The translations under genes and the position numbers were made by a program. Below the pieces are notes generated by a model. It ran no database searches. It saw nothing but the letters and a program-made list of their open reading frames with translations, and was not told the origin of the DNA. Below, in pieces: positions 25,975 to 34,438 of a stretch of 64,000 nt of DNA; positions within the stretch are counted from its first letter, which is position 1; every line of letters starts with the position of its first letter. This DNA is from Desulfosporosinus youngiae DSM 17734. GTDB taxonomy: Bacteria > Bacillota > Desulfitobacteriia > Desulfitobacteriales > Desulfitobacteriaceae. Where the stretch lies: the NCBI RefSeq assembly GCF_000244895.1, contig NZ_CM001441.1, forward strand, positions 4,864,198 to 4,928,197, read 5' to 3'.

Positions 25975-26940
25975 TCAGCGCGATCGTATCTTCCGGGTAT
26001 GATTCTTATAGAGCCACTCCTTCGCCATTAAGGTCACTGCCGGAATATGTGCCGAGGCAAAACTGATTGAGTCGCTATTATGCCCAGCCGTGGGAGTTAA
26101 TAGAGCACTAGCCCCACATTCTAAGGCAGCTTGACGAATAGCTTTAACTGCGAGATTATCTCCGTCTGCCCAAAGTGCAAAATTTCCGATCATTCCGTTT
26201 CCTACCGTATCAACATTCAGAACTGCTTGGATCTGATGAAGAGAAAAAGAAGGAGAGTCGACGAAGGCCTTAGACCCTATAAATCCCATTTCCTCAGCAC
26301 TCCAAAAAGCAATCACGATCGTGCGTTTGGGGACCTTCGCTTCCCGAAGAATCCGCCTCATGACATCAAGGATACAACCCACACCAGAGGCATTATCATT
26401 GGCACCAGGGTAAACCTTTCCCTCGAAAACTCCCAGGTGGTCGTAATGCGCTGAAAGCAGAATTATTTCTTGAGTATTTTCACCCATTAAGCCTCCGATT
26501 AGATTGACACATGGAGATCTCAATTTACTGGTTTCCCCTGGTTTAAAGGTCAGCCGGCCATTGACCCAGGTTTCCACCACCGGAGGAATCGTAAACGCCT
26601 GTATAAAACCTGTTTTAGGGTCCCCCATCGGCCTTAAGCCCAGCATACTTAATTGTGCGGCCAAATACTCTACGGCTTTGCTCTCCCCGACAGATCCCGC
26701 TCTCCGTCCTTGCATCTCAGGGGCGGTTAAAATGTAGATATCCTCCATGGCAGTACGGTGTAAGCTTTCTAAATCTATTTCACTATTCATTTCAGCCACC
26801 TGGGGCAGCAACAATTTAACCGGCGGACGCCCTAGCCTGGCCTTGACAGCCTCTCCAAAACGGTTCGGCAAAAAACTCCATGGCAATATGAGGGCACCCA
26901 GACCCAGTATGGTTTTGATAAAAGCTCTGCGCGTCTGCAT
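25975..26940 (-). CDS. M28 family metallopeptidase with Tat-like signal; C-terminal frameshift
   Basis: A predicted exported zinc aminopeptidase. The preferred start at 26940 (AAAGGA ribosome binding site) gives a twin-arginine signal MQTRRAFIKTILGLGALILP. The two-metal ligands of M28 are all visible: SAHYDHLG, GANDNASG, SAEEMGFIGS, VLNVDTVGN and TAGHNSDSISF. After KEWLYKNHT the frame ends with KIRSR. One extra base in the G3 run (plus strand 25995-25997) would instead continue as a typical PEDTIALIKTEQIN tail up to a stop at 25907-25909. The protein is thus either slightly truncated by mutation or affected by a sequence error; the catalytic core is intact. Confidence 0.85.
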   Translation of the reverse strand: MQTRRAFIKTILGLGALILPWSFLPNRFGEAVKARLGRPPVKLLLPQVAEMNSEIDLESLHRTAMEDIYILTAPEMQGRRAGSVGESKAVEYLAAQLSMLGLRPMGDPKTGFIQAFTIPPVVETWVNGRLTFKPGETSKLRSPCVNLIGGLMGENTQEIILLSAHYDHLGVFEGKVYPGANDNASGVGCILDVMRRILREAKVPKRTIVIAFWSAEEMGFIGSKAFVDSPSFSLHQIQAVLNVDTVGNGMIGNFALWADGDNLAVKAIRQAALECGASALLTPTAGHNSDSISFASAHIPAVTLMAKEWLYKNHTRKIRSR

Positions 26941-26971
26941 GATTAATCCTTTCTTAAGAGGAGAATGAACA

Positions 26972-27409
26972 ATGTCTTTACGTATCAATACTCCGCCCCA
27001 AACCCTGTCACCCAGCCACGACTCTCAAAATACTCCGGAGCATAGCGGCGATTTCAGCGGCGTTTTATCTCAAACCCAAAAGATCCAGCGCCTTGAACTC
27101 CAAACCTTTCTCAATAAGCTTGAAACTCAAGGAAAAAAGTTAGCTCATTCCCTCTCTATCCGAGATCTTAAAGATTTCCGGGACATGGTCAAATCCTTTC
27201 TTCGTTCAACCTTCGGACAAAGCCGTAAGATGCAGGAAGATACCTCTTGGGATTATCAGGGTCGTCCCAAGGTAATGGCACGAATCGGAAAAATCGATCA
27301 GGCGTTAGATGAACTTGGTAAACAGCTTCTTGAGCAGCAGGCCAAACCCCTTGAAGTCTTAACCAAGATTGACGAAATACGTGGATTGATCGTTGACCTA
27401 TTTGCCTGA
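26972..27409 (+). CDS. YaaR family protein (DUF327)
   Basis: The 145 residues match YaaR (DUF327): a variable N-terminus followed by LELQTFLNKLETQGKKLAHS, DLKDFRDMVKSFLRSTFGQS and LLEQQAKPLEVLTKIDEIRG. The function is not established. It is divergent from the M28 peptidase and 104 bp before cheR; the start has an AAGAGGAGA ribosome binding site. Confidence 0.82.
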   Translation: MSLRINTPPQTLSPSHDSQNTPEHSGDFSGVLSQTQKIQRLELQTFLNKLETQGKKLAHSLSIRDLKDFRDMVKSFLRSTFGQSRKMQEDTSWDYQGRPKVMARIGKIDQALDELGKQLLEQQAKPLEVLTKIDEIRGLIVDLFA

Positions 27410-27513
27410 ACTTTAACTCCTTGCTTCAATACTAAAACGTCATTTTCTAAGGAGCTACAAAAACTTTATTATCTTTTTAATGATTAATTAACAAGGAAAG
27501 AGGTGTAACCCCT

Positions 27514-28305
27514 TTGTCCCATACATCAATATCTAATACCTACGAAGACTTTGTGAAAGGGTTCCACCCCAAGAGCGGTCTCGATCTTAAGTTTTATAAG
27601 CAAAATCAAATGCAGCGTCGAATCCTCAGTTTTATGAACTCTCACGGCTACCCAACCTATCCGGAGTTTCTAAAAGCTCTGAACGCTGATCCTGTTCTAT
27701 ATGATGCCTTCTTCAAACATTTAACCATTAATGTGTCTCAATTCTTTCGGGATACCAACCAATGGAAAACACTGCGCCAAACTGTTATTCCCCTGCTCAT
27801 ACAAAGCAAATCTCAGCTGAAACTTTGGAGCGCGGGATGCTCAGGCGGGCAGGAACCTTATTCATTAGCGATGACCTTAATGGAGTATTTCCCAAGCACT
27901 AAGTTTAGCATACTGGGTACGGATATCGATGTCAATGTACTGCGGCAGGCGAACGACGGACTCTACAAACAAAATGATTTTGCAAGCACACCACCGGAAT
28001 TCTTGCAAAAGTATTTTACCTCATCTGACAAAGGGTATCAAATCAAAGATTCCGTGAAACGAAACGTCCAATTCCAACACCAAAACCTGTTAACCGATCG
28101 CTTCCAAACTGGCTTTGATTTTATAGCCTGTCGAAATGTCGTCATTTACTTCACTGAAGAAGCTAAAGAAATGCTCTATAAAAAGTTCACAGAAGCTTTA
28201 CGCCCTGGCGGAATTCTCTTTACCGGCAGCACAGAACATCTTTTTGGCCTGGCTCATCTTGGCCTCAAACCCGTGTCCTCATTCTTTTATCAAAAGGGGT
28301 TCTGA
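27514..28305 (+). CDS. cheR: Chemotaxis protein-glutamate O-methyltransferase CheR
   Basis: CheR methylates receptor glutamates with S-adenosylmethionine, opposing CheB. The 263 residues carry an N-terminal helical receptor-binding domain (about 5-75) and the methyltransferase domain with SAGCSGGQEPYSLAMTL, the Asp of GTDIDVNVLRQA and the RNVVIYF motif. The start is TTG with a GAGGTG ribosome binding site. It is separated from cheA/cheB by 20 kb, and is followed by a strong terminator. Confidence 0.95.
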   Translation: MSHTSISNTYEDFVKGFHPKSGLDLKFYKQNQMQRRILSFMNSHGYPTYPEFLKALNADPVLYDAFFKHLTINVSQFFRDTNQWKTLRQTVIPLLIQSKSQLKLWSAGCSGGQEPYSLAMTLMEYFPSTKFSILGTDIDVNVLRQANDGLYKQNDFASTPPEFLQKYFTSSDKGYQIKDSVKRNVQFQHQNLLTDRFQTGFDFIACRNVVIYFTEEAKEMLYKKFTEALRPGGILFTGSTEHLFGLAHLGLKPVSSFFYQKGF

Positions 28306-28340
28306 CAATCCTGACAATTTCAAGTCCCTCAAACAACTAA

Positions 28341-28370
28341 GGCTCCGACTCATAATCATGAGTCGGAGCC
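28341..28370 (+). terminator. Intrinsic terminator after cheR
   Basis: A 13-bp perfect stem (GGCTCCGACTCAT/ATGAGTCGGAGCC, loop AATC) is followed by CTCTTAATTTTTAATT. It lies 35 bp after the cheR stop. Confidence 0.92.
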
Positions 28371-28380
28371 CTCTTAATTT

Positions 28381-28635
28381 TTAATTAAACGACGTTGGGC
28401 AGTGTTGTTCATATTGTTGAACAAATTCCGCAAGTGGATAAGTAACTCCTTTGCCTTTATATTCCAAGGAAACCTGCTGAGCCGTTGGATTAAAACCGAT
28501 AAACTTCATTCCGAGTAGTTTAGCCATTTTGGATAATTCAATCCGCGCACCTCGTCCGAAATCCTGTAAATGCATCCAATACACGCCCCTTTTTCTTGTC
28601 TGATATGACTCCAAAAAAGATATTGGGTGTTCCAT
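28381..28635 (-). CDS. Hypothetical protein, up to 84 codons
   Basis: Unrecognised. The conserved-looking part is GRGARIELSKMAKLLGMKFI with YKGKGVTYPLAEFVQQYEQH; soluble, no Cys motif. The ATG at 28635 lacks a ribosome binding site. A GTG/ATG near 28575-28584 has AAAAAGGGG ahead and would give about 64-67 residues, which may be the real start. It is isolated between the cheR terminator and the transporter gene. Confidence 0.5.
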   Translation of the reverse strand: MEHPISFLESYQTRKRGVYWMHLQDFGRGARIELSKMAKLLGMKFIGFNPTAQQVSLEYKGKGVTYPLAEFVQQYEQHCPTSFN

Positions 28636-28745
28636 TTGGAAAACGCTTATGAAGTTTTGCTTTAGATTATCATATCTTATTCAGCGGATGCTTTCAACTC
28701 CCATAATTAAAGATATAATTTTCTGATACTTCCTTCTTATGACAA

Positions 28746-29135
28746 TTAAGCTTGACCCCAAAATCCCAAGACACTCATTCCGGCCAAAATCAGTAAACAT
28801 CCTATGATTTTGGGAAACGTAAGATCTTCGTGAAGCAGAAAAACGCCATAAAAAATAGCGATTACGTATCCTAAAGAGACGAGCGGATATGCATAGCTGA
28901 GCTCCCAACGTGAAATCACGACGAGCCAAAGGATAGAACTTATCCCAAAGCAGGCGAAACCAATAAAAATTGCGGGGGTTAAAATAATGGATCCCAGTTG
29001 TCTCCAGATACCGGTCACTGTAACATTCCCATACTCAACCATACCCAGACGAAACAGAAACTGTCCTGTCGCTCCTAATAAGATGGAAAACAAAGCAATG
29101 GCTAAAGGACGCACTTCAGACAATAACGACATCAA
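28746..29135 (-). CDS. Four-helix SMR/EamA-like membrane transporter
   Basis: The 129 residues form four membrane helices (about 8-26, 45-66, 72-92, 100-125), the size of the small multidrug resistance/EamA half-transporter group, working as a dimer. Gly/Pro-rich helix 3 (SYAYPLVSLGYVIAIFYGVF) and a short LHEDLTFPKIIGCLLILAGM loop-helix are typical. The substrate cannot be told; lipid-linked sugar, polyamine or cation export are all known in the superfamily. It is a single gene. Confidence 0.75.
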   Translation of the reverse strand: MMSLLSEVRPLAIALFSILLGATGQFLFRLGMVEYGNVTVTGIWRQLGSIILTPAIFIGFACFGISSILWLVVISRWELSYAYPLVSLGYVIAIFYGVFLLHEDLTFPKIIGCLLILAGMSVLGFWGQA

Positions 29136-29273
29136 ATCAATACTCCTTGAACTTTAAACTCTAAAATTTAGGTATCAATTAAGTTTTCTCAATAAAACCA
29201 TCATTTATACCAGCTAAAAAACACTTTATTTTTAATCAGATGATGGAATAAATCAATCATGGAAAAGCATAAA

Positions 29274-29313
29274 GAAGCTGATGACAACCTTCTATAGGAG
29301 GTTCATCAGCTTC
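29274..29313 (-). terminator. Intrinsic terminator after the activase gene
   Basis: An 11-bp stem (GAAGCTGATGA/TCATCAGCTTC) with inner pairing, followed on the minus strand by TTTATGCTTTT. It lies 20 bp past the activase stop. Confidence 0.8.
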
Positions 29314-29332
29314 GGCTTTGTTTCGCTTTCTT

Positions 29333-30073
29333 CTACGCGAACAGCGCTGCACCTAAGGCAGCTGTTAATTCGGGTTCAGGCGGGATCACGACACTCCCCT
29401 TCAACTCTTGTTCGAGGAATCGAACAAGGAGGGTATAATGAGCGCCGCCACCTGTGAAAATCAAATGCTCAGGATGCCCGACAGACTCAACAAAATTAGT
29501 TAAACGTTTGGCAGTGCTTTTAAAAAGGCCCGCCACCACCTCCGGCTTTGGAATCCCTTTGGCCAGCATGGTAATGACCTCTGATTCAGCAAACACTGTA
29601 CACATAGAATTAATAGGCATGGGCTTGGCTTCTGCCGCTGAATTCAATTCCTGCGGGGTTAGATCAAGCCCTTTAAGAATAACATCTAAAAAACGACCGG
29701 TTCCGGCAGCACACTTGTCATTCATGATAAACTGAATGATTTTTCCGTCTGCATTTTTTTTAATAACTTTGGCGTCTTGCCCTCCCAAATCGAGAATATA
29801 AGCATACTTTGGGAAATGAGCATGACACCCTCTTCCCTGACAGGTGATTTCCGTAATGACTCGCCCTTCCGGAAAGTTGACACGACCATACCCTGTCACT
29901 ACTAGTTTCCCGGGCTTTTCTCCGAATTTTTCAGTATATTCTTTTAAGAGAGCGATACCTGCTTGGACGGAATCGAAACGGGAAGGTACCACTTTGCGGT
30001 ATACTTGCTGCTCTTGATCCAACACCACTAATTTCGTATTAACCGAACCCAGGTCTAACCCTGCTCGCTTCAT
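29333..30073 (-). CDS. Acyl-CoA dehydratase activase (HgdC/BadF family ATPase)
   Basis: A homodimeric [4Fe-4S] ATPase that injects high-energy electrons into its partner reductase. The 246 residues show the actin-like ATPase motifs DLGSVNTK, DLGGQDAK, MNDKCAAGTGRFLD and FTGGGAHYT. The bridging-cluster cysteines are in KCAAGTG and SMCTVFAESE. Its start overlaps the double-cubane reductase stop by 4 bp, a typical two-gene unit. It is therefore the activator of that protein, not of a classical 2-hydroxyacyl-CoA dehydratase, whose second subunit is absent. Confidence 0.9.
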   Translation of the reverse strand: MKRAGLDLGSVNTKLVVLDQEQQVYRKVVPSRFDSVQAGIALLKEYTEKFGEKPGKLVVTGYGRVNFPEGRVITEITCQGRGCHAHFPKYAYILDLGGQDAKVIKKNADGKIIQFIMNDKCAAGTGRFLDVILKGLDLTPQELNSAAEAKPMPINSMCTVFAESEVITMLAKGIPKPEVVAGLFKSTAKRLTNFVESVGHPEHLIFTGGGAHYTLLVRFLEQELKGSVVIPPEPELTAALGAALFA

Positions 30074-31338
30074 GCACGAATCATCTCTAAGAGGGCCTCA
30101 ATCCGAGTCAGGAGCTGACCTTGATCTTCTTCCGAAAAGTCGCTTTCCAGGCGCAGGAAAGGAATCTCTTGTTTTTCCATCTCTTTAGCGACGAAATAGC
30201 CTTCTATCCCATAGGACTGACAGAACTGAAGGTTAAAATCGATCACAGCATCTGCCTTTAGGTTTTTAGCCATGCTGGTGATATCCTCCAAGCGTCCTTG
30301 ATTCGGTGTGAAACATGCACAATTGACCTTTAAAGGACGCTTAGCAATATTGGCAAGCATATCCTCAAGGTTATCGGCAGGCTCCGTCATGTCCTTATAA
30401 TAGCGTTCCCCAGTACAGGTTTCCTCTCCGACCACGACTGCCCCGGCTTGCTCGATTAAGGCATGAAGTTTCCAGGCCGGAAGAGGCTGAGGGGTTCCTG
30501 TCACGAGAATCCGTGGTGCATCGGCAGGAACTGCCCCCTTCCCCTCCTTGACCCGCTCATCAAGCTCGTCACAGAGCGCATTGACTTGAGCAGCAAAACG
30601 GACAGGATCATCAAAAAAGGAAAGCTGATTGATTAAGAGGACATCTAAACCGTGAATAGGCGCTGGGTTATGTTTTCTTAGATCCGCCAGCCGTTGCAGC
30701 GCTTGACGCTTATGGTTAATCTTTTCAATACCTTGGGCAAGATTTTCATCGGTTAATTTCACTTTGGTCTCACGTTCAATGAAGGAGGCAAATTCCCGTA
30801 CTTCTTCTTCCCAAAGACGAGCATCCTTTGCATCTTTCTTTTGAGGGAGATCCATAACATAGGTTGGAATATGTTCATTTAAAATCTCCCAGGCCTTCTT
30901 CTTACCATCACAGGTCGTCTCCCCAATGACCCAATCAGAAATTTGAAAATAGGGGCAAATCCGGTCTAATTTAAAGCCCATTGTTGACTTTATCAGCGGA
31001 CATAGGTTGCGCGGCAGTACTTTTTCCCCCGAAGGAACCGTAAACTGGGCACCGGCACATAAGCCGATACTGGCACTCCCTGTCGCTACCACGATTTCTT
31101 CGGGAACATAAACACAAAACGTCGAGAATACTTTTGCTCCGGCTTCTCTCATTGCATAAAGTTCATGGACCCGAATACCATGGACATCTCCAACCACAGC
31201 GTCAAAATAGCTCATCCCGGCCGGACGATTTTCCCTGTTTAAGAAAAGTTCAGTAAAGATCTGCGGCACCGGAGCTAAGAACTCATCGTGTTTCTCTAAA
31301 TCCATGTTCAAACGTTCCCATAACTCTCTGTTCTCCAT
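30070..31338 (-). CDS. Double-cubane-cluster anaerobic reductase (HgdB-like)
   Basis: A member of the HgdB-like/DUF2229-related family in which characterised proteins hold a [8Fe-9S] double-cubane cluster and reduce small molecules (such as acetylene in vitro) when powered by the activase ATPase. The 422 residues include conserved Cys in LPRNLCPLIKS, LDRICPYFQ, GETTCDGKKK, GEETCTGERY, NCACFTPN and QFCQSYG. The ATG at 31338, with a GAGGGGGAG ribosome binding site, is preferred to the TTG at 31356. The physiological substrate is unknown. Confidence 0.85.
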   Translation of the reverse strand: MENRELWERLNMDLEKHDEFLAPVPQIFTELFLNRENRPAGMSYFDAVVGDVHGIRVHELYAMREAGAKVFSTFCVYVPEEIVVATGSASIGLCAGAQFTVPSGEKVLPRNLCPLIKSTMGFKLDRICPYFQISDWVIGETTCDGKKKAWEILNEHIPTYVMDLPQKKDAKDARLWEEEVREFASFIERETKVKLTDENLAQGIEKINHKRQALQRLADLRKHNPAPIHGLDVLLINQLSFFDDPVRFAAQVNALCDELDERVKEGKGAVPADAPRILVTGTPQPLPAWKLHALIEQAGAVVVGEETCTGERYYKDMTEPADNLEDMLANIAKRPLKVNCACFTPNQGRLEDITSMAKNLKADAVIDFNLQFCQSYGIEGYFVAKEMEKQEIPFLRLESDFSEEDQGQLLTRIEALLEMIRA

Positions 31339-31476
31339 TAATAATCTCCCCCTCAAATAGTGTTATCTGCTTTTAATGAACAGTTCAGTAATTAATTATA
31401 TCACGTTATAGTTATTTCCATATATAACTTTACGGTAATTTATTGTTCACTGCCCTAATTTCCTTGAAAATTAATT

Positions 31477-31507
31477 AAGCCGATGACATGTTTGTTGTCA
31501 TCGGCTT
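31477..31507 (-). terminator. Terminator after the GGDEF gene
   Basis: A 12-bp perfect stem (AAGCCGATGACA/TGTCATCGGCTT) is followed on the minus strand by AATTAATTTTC. It ends the gene at 31542 before the double-cubane unit. Confidence 0.75.
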
Positions 31508-31541
31508 TATAGATCGTGGAAGTATAAATTATGGCTGTTAT

Positions 31542-32663
31542 TTAGGGTTTACTTTCCGATAGATATACTCGATTTCTGCCAGCCCGTTTGGCCTCGTATA
31601 ATGCTAAATCTGCTTTCTCGACAATCAAATTAATATCGTTGACTGTATCCGGGTAAACAGCAATTCCAATTGAGACTGTGATGTTGATAACTTGCCCGTC
31701 GATTAAGTAGAAGCTATGATCTTGCACCTTCACCCTGATCCGCTCCGCTACTTCCAGCACTTTATCACCGGGGCAATCCGTCATTAATACGGAAAACTCA
31801 TCTCCGCCGTTACGGGATACGATATCCGAATGACTGCAGGCGCTTAACAAGATTTTGCCTAGATCTTCAAGAATCTTATCTCCATTTTGATGCCCATAGG
31901 TATCATTGATTTTCTTAAAGAAGTCAATATCCATAAACAGCAAGGCAATTAAACTGTCTTCAGCTATATTACGGATGATCTTATTCAATTCATTATCAAA
32001 TTGTCTCACATTATTTAATCCTGTGCGATGGTCCTTTGCCGAATCGATTTGATACTTTCTATAGAGGAATCTTGATAGATCCAGATAACGCACATAAAGA
32101 TAAAGAAGGACTGAAACCAAAGAGATGCCTGTCCAATAGATCGAGATTGATCTGATTAAGAGCGCCAGGTCATTAATTATCATAGCCATAGAAATACTAG
32201 GCGTGACAAGGACGAATAGACTCATAATTATCCATTTTTTCAAAGTACCGGCTTTGCATTTGGTAATAAAGGCACAACCAATTCCAATTACAATGGCGGC
32301 CATGGCAGATACCACTGAAGAATAGGTTAACCCATAAAAAAACAAGCGAAAAACAGCAATTATTAAACCTGTGATTAGAGCAGATGCAAAGCCACAGTAT
32401 ACTGCCGATAGAATTGTAGCGATGTTACGGAAGTCTAGAATAATCCCTGGCATAACTTCAACACTGTTGAGCATTAACAATATTCCTAATAAACCCGCCA
32501 TCGAACCAAAGAATACCCTTAATTTCAAGGGAGAAGAAGGGGTTATATCCTGATTGATGAGAATCTGATTTCCTATGCTAACCACAGCAATAATGGTGGT
32601 TACGTTTAAAAAAAGATCTTTTAACACGACGCCCTCCGCATTCTGATAATACCTAAACTTCAA
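31542..32663 (-). CDS. Membrane diguanylate cyclase (5TMR-LYT-like sensor, GGDEF)
   Basis: It should make cyclic di-GMP. The 373 residues hold five or six membrane helices (about 15-195) resembling the 5TMR-LYT sensor, then a GGDEF domain (about 210-370) with FMDIDFFKKINDTYGHQNGD and the intact active site SRNGGDEFSVLM. The inhibitory RxxD site is absent (SHSD at that position), so feedback inhibition by the product is unlikely. It is a single gene with its own terminator. Confidence 0.9.
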   Translation of the reverse strand: MKFRYYQNAEGVVLKDLFLNVTTIIAVVSIGNQILINQDITPSSPLKLRVFFGSMAGLLGILLMLNSVEVMPGIILDFRNIATILSAVYCGFASALITGLIIAVFRLFFYGLTYSSVVSAMAAIVIGIGCAFITKCKAGTLKKWIIMSLFVLVTPSISMAMIINDLALLIRSISIYWTGISLVSVLLYLYVRYLDLSRFLYRKYQIDSAKDHRTGLNNVRQFDNELNKIIRNIAEDSLIALLFMDIDFFKKINDTYGHQNGDKILEDLGKILLSACSHSDIVSRNGGDEFSVLMTDCPGDKVLEVAERIRVKVQDHSFYLIDGQVINITVSIGIAVYPDTVNDINLIVEKADLALYEAKRAGRNRVYLSESKP

Positions 32664-32899
32664 CGTTTATCACTAGATTCCTCGTTCAATTGCTCCGCTC
32701 CGACTGCTTGTTCCTGAAAATGTTATCGGCGCTTGTATAGGTTTGACAGACAAAATCGGAATACCAATTGTTATTTTATAATAATTCTTAGCGAAGTCAA
32801 ATACTAAAATATTTGTTTGAAATATTAAAATATTATGGTATATTTTTCTGGAACGTACTTTCAGATTTAATATTTAAAAAGAAGAAGGAGGGAAAGATT

Positions 32900-33226
32900 A
32901 TGTCTGTCAGAGCTGAGTTACAAGAACTTGTAGCAAAAATGAATGCCAATCCTGAACGTATTGCTTCCGAAAAAGACCGCGTCTTCCAAATTAATTTGGA
33001 GGAAAGCGGAGCCTTACAAATTATCTTTAAGGCTGGCCATGTGGATATCGCCGAGGGGGCTAATCCAGATGCAGAAGTCACACTAATCCTTAATGAGAAA
33101 AACTTCTCCAAGTTACTTAACGACAAGCTCAATACTACGATGGCATTTATGACGGGAAGCTTAAAGGTGGAAGGAAAATTAGGCTTAGCCTTAAAGCTTC
33201 AAGAAATTGTGAAGTTATATCAATAA
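32900..33226 (+). CDS. SCP2 sterol-binding-domain protein
   Basis: A small single-domain SCP2 protein (108 residues), a family that binds lipids in a hydrophobic tunnel; the bacterial role is unclear. Recognisable are FQINLEESGALQIIFKAGHV, ADAEVTLILNEKNFSKL-type and GSLKVEGKLGLALKLQEIV. The frame extends to 32813, but ATG 32900 has GGAGGG 7 nt ahead. It is monocistronic with a hairpin after it (33285-33313). Confidence 0.85.
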   Translation: MSVRAELQELVAKMNANPERIASEKDRVFQINLEESGALQIIFKAGHVDIAEGANPDAEVTLILNEKNFSKLLNDKLNTTMAFMTGSLKVEGKLGLALKLQEIVKLYQ

Positions 33227-33284
33227 ACCATTTTTGCGCCTTTGTCAATGAATGAACAATCAATCATAACTTAGATTACCAAAA

Positions 33285-33313
33285 GAGGCAGTCCCATCAG
33301 GGGGAGCTGCCTC
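33285..33313 (+). terminator. Hairpin after SCP2 gene
   Basis: GAGGCAG with CTGCCTC (plus inner TCCC/GGGGA) forms a stem 59 bp after the stop. The following T-run is weak. The rest of 33314-33497 shows no gene. Confidence 0.5.
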
Positions 33314-33497
33314 AATTACGTTCATGATATCCAATCTTTCATACGAAATCATGAGAAAAACTAAATACCAAGCTTAAACAAACTATCCTAAAAACTTAGG
33401 ATTTACTGACTGACACCTACTCAGGCAATCGAGAAATGTGCGGGAAATCAAGGAAAGGGTTACTTTAAGGTACCCCAAAACTCATGTTTTCTCATAT

Positions 33498-33530
33498 TAA
33501 AAAGAGAGCACCCCTAAGGTTGCTCTTTCT
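33498..33530 (-). terminator. Terminator of RNase P RNA
   Basis: Stem AAAGAGAGCA/TTGCTCTTT with, on the minus strand, a following T5 run (TCTTTTTAATAT). It lies about 30 bp beyond the 3' end of rnpB. Confidence 0.75.
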
Positions 33531-33561
33531 AATATTGTATTATCTTTGATTATGTAGCGAT

Positions 33562-34003
33562 AGGCGAAGTCAACCTATAAGCCGAGTTCTGTCCCTCCGC
33601 ATGGAGGTGATGATCATCTATCTCGAACTGCCGTTACCGACAGCCTCTAGCGACCTTACCCGGGAACAAAAACGGGCCGTTCATAGTTCCCCTATTCAGT
33701 CTTGCTCCAGGTGGGGTTTACATGGCCAGCCAGTCACCTGACTGCCGGTGAGCTCTTACCTCGCCTTTCCACCCTTACCTACTCAGACGCCAGTTATCAG
33801 AAGCCGGAAGCCGGAATTAGAACCTACCAGTTCTGACCTCTGGCCTCTGATAACTGGCATCTGCTAGGCGGTATATCTCTGTTGCACTTTCCTTAGGGTT
33901 TCCCCCACTGGGCGTTACCCAGCACCTTGCCCTATGGAGCTCGGACTTTCCTCAGAAGCGACCTTTCGGTCCATGCCCCCGCGATCATCTGGTTGGCTTC
34001 GCT
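33562..34003 (-). ncRNA. rnpB: RNase P RNA, class A
   Basis: The catalytic RNA that matures tRNA 5' ends. On the minus strand the conserved parts appear in order: GAGGAAAGTCCGAGCTCC, GGTGCTGGGTAACGCCC, GGAAAGTGCAACAGAGATA with TACCGCC, and the 3' block ACAGAACTCGGCTTATAGG. The ends pair as P1 (GCGAAGCCAACC with GGTTGACTTCGC). The A-type layout is notable because Bacillus has B-type. A 13-bp stem GCCAGTTATCAGA/TCTGATAACTGGC (33789-33858) forms an enlarged P12-like arm. A sigma-A promoter lies directly upstream. Confidence 0.95.
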
Positions 34004-34008
34004 TAGAT

Positions 34009-34037
34009 ATCATACTAAAAAAACAGACTTTGGTCAA
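34009..34037 (-). promoter_or_regulatory. Sigma-A promoter of rnpB
   Basis: TTGACC (34032-34037), a 17-nt spacer and TATGAT (34009-34014) on the minus strand place transcription start near 34002, at the predicted RNA 5' end. Confidence 0.85.
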
Positions 34038-34051
34038 ATGGATATTATTAG

Positions 34052-34207
34052 CTAATTAACTTTGAGTTTCTCTTTTGCCATTTCTTCTATCTCATCATCA
34101 ATATCCATCAGCTCGGTTAACCATTTAGCACGATTAGCATTATCCGTTAAAATATTGGCTAATACCTTTTCACGTTGAAGTCTCAGAATTTCAACTCGAT
34201 TCATCAT
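34052..34207 (-). CDS. Short 51-residue helical protein
   Basis: A short frame beginning MMNRVEILRLQREKVLANIL and ending MAKEKLKVN. It has an AAAGGAG ribosome binding site about 9 nt before ATG and a good sigma-A promoter at 34320-34348. The product is charged and almost entirely helical (acidic DIDDEIEEMAKEK tail); no family recognised. It ends 15 bp before the rnpB promoter. The promoter plus ribosome binding site make it a likely real small gene. Confidence 0.65.
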   Translation of the reverse strand: MMNRVEILRLQREKVLANILTDNANRAKWLTELMDIDDEIEEMAKEKLKVN

Positions 34208-34319
34208 TACAAATTTCTCCTTTCAAATCCAATTTTATCGAAGGATCAATAAATCTTCTAAACAGACCTTTAATATTTACTTAGAAGGGCTCTATTGTCT
34301 GACTATTCCTTGCAACTAT

Positions 34320-34348
34320 ATAGTAATATATTTCACAATCAATGTCAA
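34320..34348 (-). promoter_or_regulatory. Sigma-A promoter of the 51-residue gene
   Basis: TTGACA (34343-34348), 17-nt spacer and TACTAT (34320-34325) on the minus strand, about 110 bp ahead of the short gene. Confidence 0.65.
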
Positions 34349-34399
34349 GTGGTAATTATTTCTTTCACAAGCTAAATCGGTATTCTTGCCAACCTTAAA

Positions 34400-34432
34400 A
34401 TCCCCTATAGAGATCAGCTCTCTATAAGGGAT
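34400..34432 (-). terminator. Terminator after the Nif3-like gene
   Basis: Stem ATCCCCTATAGAGA/TCTCTATAAGGGAT (one mismatch) 7 bp past the stop, followed on the minus strand by TTTTAAGG. Confidence 0.75.
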
Positions 34433-34438
34433 CTTGAT

